Notes: generated by a model from the letters alone, not told the origin. DNA of 9,178 nucleotides from JAFDZW01 sp038229915 (GCA_038229915.1 JBBRNY010000099.1:1-9178), one strand, 5' to 3'; positions 1 through 7,292 are shown, counted from the stretch's first letter. Translations and numbers: made by a program.

Positions 1-820
1 AATAAAGATAATCATGCGGAGTTTCCGAGCGTTTATGTCCACTAAAGACAGCGATTTGGCTGTCACTCGTTATAAAAGATCCGGTAAGATCATTACTCGA
101 AAGAGCATTCACATTTCCTTGTATCTGCACACATTCACCCGCATTGAGTGTGTAGTTCAATGGTTGATTCGCATTTATCCCACCGAGAGTTGTTGCTGTC
201 GGAGTAATAGTAATGTGAGTATTGTCTCTAAATGCAGCAACGGCAAATTCACTTGGATGGAGAAAAGTCCCGAATACAGCATTTGTTGAATTCCCATAAC
301 ACATAGCCATATAAGCTGTGCCAGCAACATTTATCGGCAATGCTAGAAATGCATCAGCCGTTGCAGACTTATGATTCATTCCGTAACAAACAATAGGAGC
401 GGTTGACTTAACGACTACAACTGTTTGATCAACGACTTCATCGCTCTGTACCAGAAATGAAGGGAACGCCGCCGTTGCCAACGAGATCACTTGTGAAGTA
501 CGTGCTGAGAGTGTGATCACTTTTTTAAACGTTGGGTAGAGACCGCAGGTGATCGTTACCGTAGCAGAATCGTCGAGCGAGGCGATATAAATATTCTGAA
601 AATAGGAGGCACTGCCTACACTGGCATCATAATCACTATTCTCGTTTTGCATAAAAACCAATAGAAATTCAGTGCCGCTATTGGTTACCGTGCCAGGCTT
701 ACCACCTCCGCATTCGGGATATTGCGAGCGCGCAAATTTTGGAAGGGCGGCGAACGTTGTCAGTACTATAAGTGCGACAACAAACTGTTGTAGTCGGGGG
801 AAGTTGCTCATTTTTTTCAT
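1..820 (-). CDS. Exported IgGFc-binding-domain protein, 3' part cut off by window edge
   Basis: The minus-strand frame opens at ATG 820-818 and stays open to the left edge, giving 273 codons with no stop, so the C-terminus is missing. The start MKKMSN is followed by a hydrophobic stretch (about residues 13-26, FVVALIVLTTFAAL) and a likely signal-peptidase site near ARS-Q (residues 31-33). A second in-frame ATG (811) could also serve, but the 820 start gives a better basic n-region. Residues about 48-265 match the IgGFc-binding N-terminal domain as I know it: GTEFLLVF near 49, a YGMNHKSATADAFLALP block at 146-162, HPSEFAVAA near 188, DNTHITITPTAT at 199-210, and ITSDSQIAVFSGHK near 250-263. 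In Bacteroidota-like bacteria such domains occur in large secreted or surface proteins, often with a T9SS tail, which could not be seen here. Ligand and role are unknown. The family name comes from a mammalian mucin-like protein and does not imply IgG binding. Confidence 0.85.
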   Translation of the reverse strand, partial: MKKMSNFPRLQQFVVALIVLTTFAALPKFARSQYPECGGGKPGTVTNSGTEFLLVFMQNENSDYDASVGSASYFQNIYIASLDDSATVTITCGLYPTFKKVITLSARTSQVISLATAAFPSFLVQSDEVVDQTVVVVKSTAPIVCYGMNHKSATADAFLALPINVAGTAYMAMCYGNSTNAVFGTFLHPSEFAVAAFRDNTHITITPTATTLGGINANQPLNYTLNAGECVQIQGNVNALSSNDLTGSFITSDSQIAVFSGHKRSETPHDYLY

Positions 821-871
821 TGTTGACCGGAGATGATTGATGAATACCATTTCAATACCTATTCCATAGAG

Positions 872-904
872 CGAACATACCATTTTTTTCTTTTGTGGTA
901 TCAA
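872..904 (-). promoter_or_regulatory. Weak promoter candidate for the IgGFc-domain gene
   Basis: On the minus strand TTGATA (904-899) is followed 19 bases later by TATGTTCG (879-872). The second box differs by one base from the Bacteroidota -7 consensus TAnnTTTG and the first resembles a -35/-33 element. The spacing is near the upper end of what is usual. It would start transcription about 45 bases before ATG 820, in the longest gap of the window, which is where a promoter is expected. The match is weak and based on eye alone. Confidence 0.22.
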
Positions 905-942
905 CCATAATCTGTTGTGGTGTCTTAGCACCTATCCGCTAA
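904..942 (-). repeat. Two small tandem inverted repeats downstream of dtd
   Basis: Just after the dtd stop codon, TTAGC/GCTAA arms (942-938 and 929-925) enclose an 8-base loop. They are followed immediately by ACCACAA/TTATGGT arms (921-915 and 910-904), matching 6 of 7 positions around a 4-base loop. Neither stem is GC-rich and neither is followed by a T run on the minus strand, so they do not look like an intrinsic terminator. They could be weak transcript-end structures or an operator beside the putative promoter, or chance. Confidence 0.25.
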
Positions 943-944
943 TT

Positions 945-1394
945 TTAACAACAATTATCGACCCAAATTGTTACAGGTCCGTCGTTAGATAATTGAACAT
1001 TCATATTTGCCCCAAATCGTCCTTCGGCAACACGTTCTGGTCCGAGTAATAAGCCCAATTCCTCGATAAACTTGCGATAGAGTTGATTTGCCAGTTCGGG
1101 CTTCGCGGCGGTGATAAAACTCGGGCGGTTTCCTTTGCGAGTATCAGCAAAGAGCGTAAATTGGCTCACTACCAAAATAGAGCCGTTTATTTGCGTGACA
1201 TTAAGATTCATTTTACCCATTTCATCTTCAAAAATCCGCATTTTTGTCACTTTTGAAGAAAGCTCGGCGCACATTGCCTCGGTGTCCCCTTCGCCAACAC
1301 CTAAGAAGATGAGCAAGCCTTGAGCGATCGAACCGATTATTTCTTCTTCGACCAACACTTGAGCACTGGAAACTCGTTGAATTAACAGACGCAT
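945..1394 (-). CDS. dtd: D-aminoacyl-tRNA deacylase
   Basis: Dtd hydrolyses the ester of D-amino acids mischarged onto tRNA, and also Gly-tRNA(Ala), in the cytoplasm, protecting translation from D-residues. The 149-residue length fits the family (about 145-150). The start MRLLIQRVSSAQV is typical. The two signature motifs of the homodimeric active site are intact: SQFTLFAD at 77-84 and the Gly-cisPro motif NDGPVT at 137-142. RKGNRPSF at 86-93 is also characteristic. ATG 1394 lies only three bases after the prmC stop, so the two are almost certainly co-transcribed and probably translationally coupled; no Shine-Dalgarno is visible. The C-terminus ends in two cysteines after IWVDN, which I do not recall as a conserved feature. 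Identification is secure from the motifs. Confidence 0.97.
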   Translation of the reverse strand: MRLLIQRVSSAQVLVEEEIIGSIAQGLLIFLGVGEGDTEAMCAELSSKVTKMRIFEDEMGKMNLNVTQINGSILVVSQFTLFADTRKGNRPSFITAAKPELANQLYRKFIEELGLLLGPERVAEGRFGANMNVQLSNDGPVTIWVDNCC

Positions 1395-1397
1395 AAT

Positions 1398-2270
1398 TTA
1401 CTCATTCGTAAGATTTGCTACGATGGCACGTTCATAGCTCAGAAGATCGGTTGCGGTTCGGCTGATCGTTAACTCCTGCTGTTCGAAGATAGCTCGGACT
1501 TTCGGCGCGCCTTTGAATTCTGTCTCGACAATGATCGAGCCAGAAATTTTTAAGAGCGTTGCTGCGCTCTTAGCGATCTGTTTATAAAATAAAAACCCGT
1601 CAGCACCGTCAGTAAGTGCCACTCGTGGTTCGAACGCCTTCACTTCTTCTGCAAGCTCATCGACGTCGGCATCAGGAATGTATGGAGGGTTTGAAACGAT
1701 AATATCGAAATAGCCTTCAAGACTACCCAGTGAATTCAAAAAATCAAGTTGTAAAAAGTTGACATTGTTCAAGCCGAGTCGTGCTTTATTTTTTTCTGCA
1801 AGACCCAGAGCGGCATGAGAAATATCGATGCCGATACATTCTGCTTGTGGCAAGCGGTGCGCCAGAGCGAGGATGATCGCGCCGGAGCCGGTGCCTATAT
1901 CAAGAATGCGGAGTGTCGATGAAGTTTTAAGCATCCGTTCGGCTTCGCGAAGTGCTTCTTCTACAATGATCTCCGTTTCGGCTCGTGGTATGAGGGCTTC
2001 GGGGCTGCAATACAATCTCAGCCCGAAGAACTCAGTTTCACCGATGATATATTGCAGAGGTTCGCGACTGATGCGGCGCTCGATGAGATTATTGAATAAT
2101 ATTGTTTGCTCGGCACTAGGAGTTTGATCGAGAAACGGTCGAAGCTCGGATCGTGTCCAAAGATCGAGGCAATGACAAGCCAAATAATTTGCATTAATAT
2201 CAGCCTCATCAATCCCTTCAAGTGTAAAGCGAGTGATCGCACCGTTAATATATTCGCTCCAACTTGGCAT
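1398..2270 (-). CDS. prmC: Release factor glutamine methyltransferase PrmC (HemK)
   Basis: PrmC uses S-adenosylmethionine to N5-methylate the glutamine of the GGQ motif in release factors RF1 and RF2, which raises termination efficiency. The 290 residues fit the family. The N-terminal helical release-factor-binding domain includes PLQYIIGETEFFGL (71-84). The Rossmann methyltransferase domain shows IPRAETE (94-100), the SAM-binding loop DIGTGSG (124-130), the acidic GIDIS (147-151) and the catalytic NPPYIP (194-199). FEPRVALTDGADG (213-225) is the usual C-terminal block. The common EIG segment near the C-terminus reads VETEF (248-252) here, a mild divergence. ATG 2270 is 18 bases after the upstream glycosyltransferase and the stop is three bases before dtd. 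NPPYIP together with the PrmC N-domain separates it from DNA or ribosomal-protein methyltransferases. Confidence 0.96.
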   Translation of the reverse strand: MPSWSEYINGAITRFTLEGIDEADINANYLACHCLDLWTRSELRPFLDQTPSAEQTILFNNLIERRISREPLQYIIGETEFFGLRLYCSPEALIPRAETEIIVEEALREAERMLKTSSTLRILDIGTGSGAIILALAHRLPQAECIGIDISHAALGLAEKNKARLGLNNVNFLQLDFLNSLGSLEGYFDIIVSNPPYIPDADVDELAEEVKAFEPRVALTDGADGFLFYKQIAKSAATLLKISGSIIVETEFKGAPKVRAIFEQQELTISRTATDLLSYERAIVANLTNE

Positions 2271-2288
2271 TGATAGTATTGCTTGATA

Positions 2289-3641
2289 TTATTTCGTTTC
2301 AGAAACAAGATCGAGCAACGCGGCAAGCGTTTTTGTTTCTTCGCGGCGCTCATATTGTTTGATTGCTTCCATTTTCATTGAAGCCGAAGCGTCTTCGCCG
2401 AGAAACCACTTGTCATAAAAATGTTTGAATGCCGTTGCTTGCCCTTCGATGTCCGATGTAGCGACTGTCTCGCCTCCTGAAGTTTGTTTGAGTAGTTGTC
2501 CTATTGCTCCGGTCGGCGGAGCAATGGCGATCATCGGGCGCATCGCGCCGAGATACTCATAGACTTTGCCCGGTACGATCTCGGCAACGCTCGGCGTATC
2601 ATCAACAATGAGCAAAAGTAGATCGCTATCACTCACGAGCTCGACAGCACGGCTATGGGCAACATAATCAAATTTTTCGATCATCGGCTTGATGTTCGGC
2701 GCTTCGAACATTTCGTGGATCTCGGTGCCAAATCTCCCGACAAAACGCAACTTGATCTTTGACGTATCGATCTGATCTCGTTGGATCAATAGCTCGAGAG
2801 CCGCGAATAAACTTTTCGGATTGCGAGCTCCGTACATCGAGCCACTATAGGTCAGGACAAATTTTTCACCGCGAGTTCGTTTTGCCCGCTGATGAATATC
2901 TTTTTCAGGAAAGTCGGCACTATCGAAGCCATTTGGGATCAAGACAAATTTCTCTTTCGGTAGCTCGGGATATTTTCCGAGCGCATCGTTAATGATGCCG
3001 TTCCAAGCAACGTCGATCTTCGTTGCGTCGCGAAAGACGGTATATTCAAGATGCTCATCGAGCAAGCGTGGAAGCACCCAACGATCGGGTGTTGAGCTTT
3101 CAAAACCCGACCAAGGGTCGCGAAAACCCGCAACGAACGGGATACCCGTTTTTTTTGCAACGCTACGACCGATCAGCGACACTGTATAAGGTGGCGATGA
3201 AGTATAGATCGCGCTGATGGGATATTCTTTTGTGATCTTTATCCCTTCGGCAACAGCTGAGCGAAACCAACCAATTCGGCCATCTGGTACAAAGAACGTC
3301 GAGCGAATAAACGTCGCTAACTTTTGCTTGATCGAAGTTTTCGCGCCGTCGCGCTGATTGACATTCACATCGATGGCCGTATTTTTATCAATACCGACAA
3401 ACTTTTTATAGAGATTATGTGGCTCGAAGATCGCACTTCGGCGGATGATAATATCGGAAGTTATTTCTTTCTCAAGTGACGGGTCGAGAGCCTGATTTTG
3501 TGGGTCAAGCGGCGCCAACACAATTGGCGTCCAGCCAAATTCTTGCAAATATTTCACGAATTTCGTGACGCGCTGCACCCCAGGCCCTCCGGCAGGAGGG
3601 AAGTAATAAGTAATAAAGAGTACGTATTTTTTTTGCTTCAC
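2289..3641 (-). CDS. GT4-like glycosyltransferase (GT-B fold)
   Basis: A 450-residue cytoplasmic or membrane-associated GT-B glycosyltransferase that would move a sugar from a nucleotide-sugar donor to a glycan or lipid acceptor; donor and acceptor cannot be read from the sequence. The N-terminal acceptor half starts LFITYYFPPAGGPGVQR (8-24), the glycine-rich loop typical of this GT4-like subgroup. FRDPW (173-177) and IPNGFD (235-240) follow, the latter at the start of the donor-binding half. FVLTYSGSMYG (261-271) and the EX7E pair E354/E362 (EIVPGKVYEYLGA) complete the fold. No signal peptide is seen. The start is GTG at 3641; no in-frame ATG lies nearby and the next codons already encode the conserved beta-strand, so GTG is well supported. 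It follows the GH172 gene by 69 bases and precedes prmC by 18. Confidence 0.9.
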   Translation of the reverse strand: MKQKKYVLFITYYFPPAGGPGVQRVTKFVKYLQEFGWTPIVLAPLDPQNQALDPSLEKEITSDIIIRRSAIFEPHNLYKKFVGIDKNTAIDVNVNQRDGAKTSIKQKLATFIRSTFFVPDGRIGWFRSAVAEGIKITKEYPISAIYTSSPPYTVSLIGRSVAKKTGIPFVAGFRDPWSGFESSTPDRWVLPRLLDEHLEYTVFRDATKIDVAWNGIINDALGKYPELPKEKFVLIPNGFDSADFPEKDIHQRAKRTRGEKFVLTYSGSMYGARNPKSLFAALELLIQRDQIDTSKIKLRFVGRFGTEIHEMFEAPNIKPMIEKFDYVAHSRAVELVSDSDLLLLIVDDTPSVAEIVPGKVYEYLGAMRPMIAIAPPTGAIGQLLKQTSGGETVATSDIEGQATAFKHFYDKWFLGEDASASMKMEAIKQYERREETKTLAALLDLVSETK

Positions 3642-3710
3642 AGAATAACGGGAATGTTCAAGTTGTCAATCTACAACGATGAACGGGGCAGTTATGTGTC
3701 TATATTTGTA
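3642..3710 (-). promoter_or_regulatory. Intergenic hairpin with sigma70-like boxes before the 3641 GTG
   Basis: The 69-base gap between the GH172 stop and the glycosyltransferase start holds an interrupted inverted repeat at 3656-3684. On the minus strand GTTCA-TC-GTTGT pairs with ACAAC-T-TGAAC around the loop AGATTG: ten base pairs with a small asymmetric bulge. No T run follows, so it is not a standard terminator. A perfect TTGACA (3669-3664) overlaps the stem and is followed 16 bases later by TATTCT, which ends exactly at the GTG. A transcript starting from that pair would begin inside the gene, so as a promoter for this start it is doubtful. It may be attenuating, an mRNA-processing site, or coincidence. 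Confidence 0.3.
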
Positions 3711-6446
3711 TTAGAGGACAATGATTGGGAATGTTAGGTTTTGTATCATTCCGTTTGTTTCAATTTTGCATACAAGAAAATAATTGCCGGGCGAAATTGC
3801 TGGGGTCGTAAGACCGATCGGAGAAATGATCTTAGTGATAGGTTCGCTAAGATAGACGGTGTTGCCAAGGAGATTAACTAACTTCAATGTAATAGATGTC
3901 CAATGTATGCGCTTTGATATATCCGGCAACAGTATTTTGAAATCATTACTAATTACTGGGTTTGGGTAAATGATAAAATCTTTCTCTGATACGATGTTTG
4001 CCGGCTCCGTCGGATCTTGTTCTGATGCCCATGTTCCAGGAGAGATTGGCTTTGTAGTAGTCGGTATTAATTCTAAAACGTCTGCCCCTAAAAGGTACCC
4101 ATTCGACTTCGAATCTTTGCCGAGGCACCGAAAAACAATAGTGTGTGTATCCTTGCTAAACGCAATCTTCCCAAGATCGATATTTTTCTCGGGCCAAGGG
4201 TCTAACCCATCGTTCCCCTTGTAGTATCCATTAAACGTACCAATATTCACTCCGTCAATGGCATAAGAAAAAATACCATAGGACAATCCTTTCGTTAAAT
4301 TCATTGAGACTGAAAACGTATCATTCACAGGGACATAGAATCTGAAAGATATTTCATCGTCTTTTTGGTGTCCTGCAAATAGTGCTATCTCTTGACGACT
4401 CCAACGTGCATACCAAAAAAGGTAACTACAATTAAAGATCGCACAACTACCGCCATTCCAGTTTGCCTGCGAAATATTGTCCTCAAATTCGAATGACAAC
4501 TTCCGAGTAACGGTCAATAAATCTTTTGCGACCGCCCGGCTATGAAAATTTCCCTGTGCGCGAAGATGATATTGGCGATCAGAAATATTGGGAATAATGA
4601 TCGTCGCAATAAAAGAAGAACCACTGTCAGCTATAACAGGGGTAGTTGCTTTTACAACGATGTCATCGATAAATAGTGAGATTGCTTCTTCTGGAATAAA
4701 TCCTGTACCTCTGAGAATAAGAGAGTCGCCGTAATACAGCGTCATCGGGAAAGTATCACGTATTGCTTGAATAGTCGGAGTTTGTGTTATGAATATTGCT
4801 TCCGGCTTTGTCTCGTTATTTATTGCTAAAAAGTGTTGCCCCTCTCCCAAAGTTAGAGATGTTTTGAATGAAAGATCAATGTTCCCAAGTTTATCTGAGG
4901 CGGTCTCAAGTACTTTTCGATTGTCAAGAGATAAAGCTATAGTAGTATTGGGGGCATAATCGCTTCCCTGTATATGGATATACTGCTCGGGATAAAGTGT
5001 GTCGGCTGAAATTGTCCAGAAATGGTTTGTAAGCTTGTAATAATATGCTACGGTTTGATAATGTTCTCTGACATCATCATTTGAACCGTGTTGAAAATCA
5101 AAGTCGAATGATCGATGAAAATCAACGGCATCAAGAATATGAAGCCTGTAAAATGATTGCCAGTCCTTTGTGTGCCCAGAAAATCCCTTGCTAAAGAGCA
5201 CTTGCCCAAAGTACCACCCGCCATCAAAATAATCTTCAGTGCCTGTGTATCGAAAAGAGAATTTTGGATTGGAGTCGATCACAAAAATAGGATCACCTTC
5301 CATGGAACCACCCGTAGAATTATCTTTTATATTCAGAAACATCCCTACATATCTGCCAATGCCTTTTGTATGGAGTACATGGTGGTGAACATTATAATGT
5401 GTTGGGTTTATTTCGCTAAAATCTGCATAGAAGTACCCCGTTTTTTTTCTATCGATGGGCTCGGTGTTGTATGTAACCTTAGAGGAGACATTAATTGGGG
5501 ATGCAGAGCGGTTTTCTAATTCTATGTTTGCACTCAGGGAGAACGGCATTGGGAAATAACTCGTAAAACCATCCACTGAATTCCATTGCATCATTACCGA
5601 ATTTACACGGATAGATTTTTCTGCAGTACAAAAAAAGAGTCCGATAGGACAATGCACAGCCGGGATGGAAGAGTTATCCCATGAAATTTTTATCCAAAGA
5701 GAGTCAAGTTCAGAGGAGGTGTATTGATTCAACGCTACTTGTAGTGACCGTATCATTGCAGGTCCACTCAGGAAACAAAGAGTTTGCTTCTCATTCGGAG
5801 AGATCGTAAAATTATTGGATGCGAAACTACTAATAGAATCGCCCCATGGATTTAGTGCCCTTTCGAACCGATCTTCGGCATTTCTACGCGACGTGAGCTG
5901 TGGCACTTGAGAACATTCTGAGAGTGTGGGTACTTGATTCGAATTGTTATAATGTTTCCAACTGATCGCATGGAAAGTTGTCCATGTCCCTGGGTTTACT
6001 TCTACTCGAAATCCATGATGATATGGTATTTGTACATCGCACGCTACTGATATAGGGTAGTTGTTTGCGAGTGGCGGATGAGTAAAACGAGCATTGTTTA
6101 TAAATGCTGAATCTAAAGGAGTATCAACAATGATAGAATCATCGATATAGATACGAAGCCTTGATGATTTGATTGGTTCACTAACCGTGATCCAAATATG
6201 AGAAATAACGCCTGCGCCGCTATCTTGAGCTAAAATATTATATGCTTTATTGACAGGGTCCCAATTCGACGTTTTGCCTTGAAAATTTGAACAGCGCATC
6301 TGAACGGTGTCGGTCGTCTCAAATTGGGTAATCAACCGTGGGTCGTTGATCTTTGCATAGAGATCTATTTGCGCGAAGGAAGTATTCGTTACTAACGAAA
6401 GAAGAAGAACTACGAGGACTAGATGTATTTTCTTCCTTGCCGACAC
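3711..6446 (-). CDS. Exported GH172 (DUF2961) family glycoside hydrolase with T9SS sorting domain
   Basis: A 911-residue exported protein. Residues 1-26 form a signal peptide (KK, then LVLVVLLLSLV, cut near SFA-Q). The DUF2961 core, now CAZy GH172, spans about 45-470: SGAGVISHIWIT (76-87), MEGDPIFVID (382-391), TGTEDYFDGGWYF (401-413), FYRLHILDAVDFHRS (432-446), HGSNDDVREHYQTVAYYY (453-470). E383 and E404 are 21 residues apart and are the best catalytic candidates by family pattern. Studied GH172 enzymes act on fructofuranose or D-arabinofuranose linkages; the substrate here is not known. Ig-like regions follow at about 475-558 and 560-648, an unassigned beta-rich region at 650-795, and a T9SS type A-like tail from IIYPNP (825) to the end. 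The start is GTG 6446, nine bases after the methyltransferase stop and in its frame; no in-frame ATG fits the signal peptide. The gene is more AT-rich than its neighbours. Confidence 0.9.
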   Translation of the reverse strand: MSARKKIHLVLVVLLLSLVTNTSFAQIDLYAKINDPRLITQFETTDTVQMRCSNFQGKTSNWDPVNKAYNILAQDSGAGVISHIWITVSEPIKSSRLRIYIDDSIIVDTPLDSAFINNARFTHPPLANNYPISVACDVQIPYHHGFRVEVNPGTWTTFHAISWKHYNNSNQVPTLSECSQVPQLTSRRNAEDRFERALNPWGDSISSFASNNFTISPNEKQTLCFLSGPAMIRSLQVALNQYTSSELDSLWIKISWDNSSIPAVHCPIGLFFCTAEKSIRVNSVMMQWNSVDGFTSYFPMPFSLSANIELENRSASPINVSSKVTYNTEPIDRKKTGYFYADFSEINPTHYNVHHHVLHTKGIGRYVGMFLNIKDNSTGGSMEGDPIFVIDSNPKFSFRYTGTEDYFDGGWYFGQVLFSKGFSGHTKDWQSFYRLHILDAVDFHRSFDFDFQHGSNDDVREHYQTVAYYYKLTNHFWTISADTLYPEQYIHIQGSDYAPNTTIALSLDNRKVLETASDKLGNIDLSFKTSLTLGEGQHFLAINNETKPEAIFITQTPTIQAIRDTFPMTLYYGDSLILRGTGFIPEEAISLFIDDIVVKATTPVIADSGSSFIATIIIPNISDRQYHLRAQGNFHSRAVAKDLLTVTRKLSFEFEDNISQANWNGGSCAIFNCSYLFWYARWSRQEIALFAGHQKDDEISFRFYVPVNDTFSVSMNLTKGLSYGIFSYAIDGVNIGTFNGYYKGNDGLDPWPEKNIDLGKIAFSKDTHTIVFRCLGKDSKSNGYLLGADVLELIPTTTKPISPGTWASEQDPTEPANIVSEKDFIIYPNPVISNDFKILLPDISKRIHWTSITLKLVNLLGNTVYLSEPITKIISPIGLTTPAISPGNYFLVCKIETNGMIQNLTFPIIVL

Positions 6447-6455
6447 AACGAAATG

Positions 6456-7292
6456 CTATTTTGGTTTTCTGAGAAGATATGATGCTTCGAGTGCACCGAC
6501 TTCGCGAATGCCTGGGATGTGCTTCAGGATATTAGCGCGGACGGTTGGTAGCCCGAATTTCATCTTGAAAACAGGGCGCAGCAAGTAGAGTTCTTCTCGA
6601 ACCAATTCTAAATGGGCATTTTTGATTGCCCTACGCATTTTGTTTATCGTCAAGCGAATTGTACGAAGACGCGATACTTCATCGACGTCGATCGCTAAGC
6701 GTGCATTCTTATATGCTAAGTTGAAGATCGGGTCGGGGAATGATTGAATGTACGGTATCTTCCCGAGAGTGTTATCAAGTAAATGTTGGTGCGCACCGAA
6801 CGGCGAGTAGTATGGCGGGAAGACAATATAGAGCCAGCCGCCAGGCTTGATGAATTCCATTACATTGCGAAGCGATGTTTCGGTATCGTTGAGATGCTCG
6901 ATCACATCACGCAACGTCACAAAATCAAAATGGTTGTGCCACCGCTCGGGAATTGGGTCTTCGGTAATATTATGAATAGCAAACTCGGCTTTGAGACCAA
7001 GTGCATCAAAAGCTTTTTCGGATGATGCGATCGCAAGGTCACGAATATCGATCCCCAGCACTTCAGCCGCACCCTCGTTAGCAAAAGCCGCAAGGACACC
7101 GCTTTCGCCACAACCGATCTCGGCTATTTTCGCACCGGAAAACTGTACGCCGTTGGCTTTGAGATAGGGCACGAGATGCTCGCGACCTAACCCATATTGG
7201 TAGCCGAAATAATAACGTTCGTAAGGATTGATATCCTCTCGCAGCTCAAGCGGTTTGAGCAGCGCGGTTGTTTCTGCGGAAAGTTTTGCCAT
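6456..7292 (-). CDS. Class I SAM-dependent methyltransferase
   Basis: A 278-residue soluble methyltransferase of the Methyltransf_11/23 type. The SAM-binding motif I is AEIGCGESG (57-65), the acidic strand-2 end is GIDI (80-83), DVIEHL (129-134) is the motif IV-like segment, and KPGGWLYI (149-156) is the strand-5 region. The C-terminal third (about 165-278) includes HQHLLDNTLGKIPYIQ and a basic stretch (NKMRRAIKNAH, 217-227) and may recognise the acceptor or a membrane surface. Such enzymes commonly sit in surface-polysaccharide clusters, where they methylate a sugar or cap a chain; the substrate cannot be assigned here. ATG 7292 follows the upstream glycosyltransferase by six bases, and the TAG stop is nine bases from the GH172 start, so the three genes form a tight translational unit. 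There is no Shine-Dalgarno. Confidence 0.88.
   Translation of the reverse strand: MAKLSAETTALLKPLELREDINPYERYYFGYQYGLGREHLVPYLKANGVQFSGAKIAEIGCGESGVLAAFANEGAAEVLGIDIRDLAIASSEKAFDALGLKAEFAIHNITEDPIPERWHNHFDFVTLRDVIEHLNDTETSLRNVMEFIKPGGWLYIVFPPYYSPFGAHQHLLDNTLGKIPYIQSFPDPIFNLAYKNARLAIDVDEVSRLRTIRLTINKMRRAIKNAHLELVREELYLLRPVFKMKFGLPTVRANILKHIPGIREVGALEASYLLRKPK

Noticed and set aside
904..921. Inverted repeat as an intrinsic terminator for the operon ending in dtd
   Set aside because: The stem is short and AT-rich with a mismatch, and no T run follows it on the minus strand.
3149..3156. Runs of eight A on the coding strand (3627-3634, 3149-3156, 5441-5448, 8108-8115) as programmed slippage sites
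   Set aside because: All four encode Lys-rich segments in intact frames with normal downstream domains, and no overlapping alternative product is seen.
3701..3708. Perfect TATATTTG (TAnnTTTG) Bacteroidota-type -7 box on the plus strand
   Set aside because: There is no -33 element at the right distance and it would drive transcription antisense to the GH172 gene, where no plus-strand gene exists.
5157..5519. A 120-codon plus-strand open frame, and similar plus-strand frames throughout
   Set aside because: They lie wholly opposite strongly supported minus-strand genes, show no recognisable domain, and have compositions expected of antisense shadows.
6456..7292. Methyltransferase as a bacillithiol N-methyltransferase, because Chlorobi make N-methyl-bacillithiol and bshA is two genes upstream
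   Set aside because: Only proximity supports it. The protein has generic Methyltransf_11/23 motifs, and a glycosyltransferase lies between it and bshA; a glycan substrate is at least as likely.
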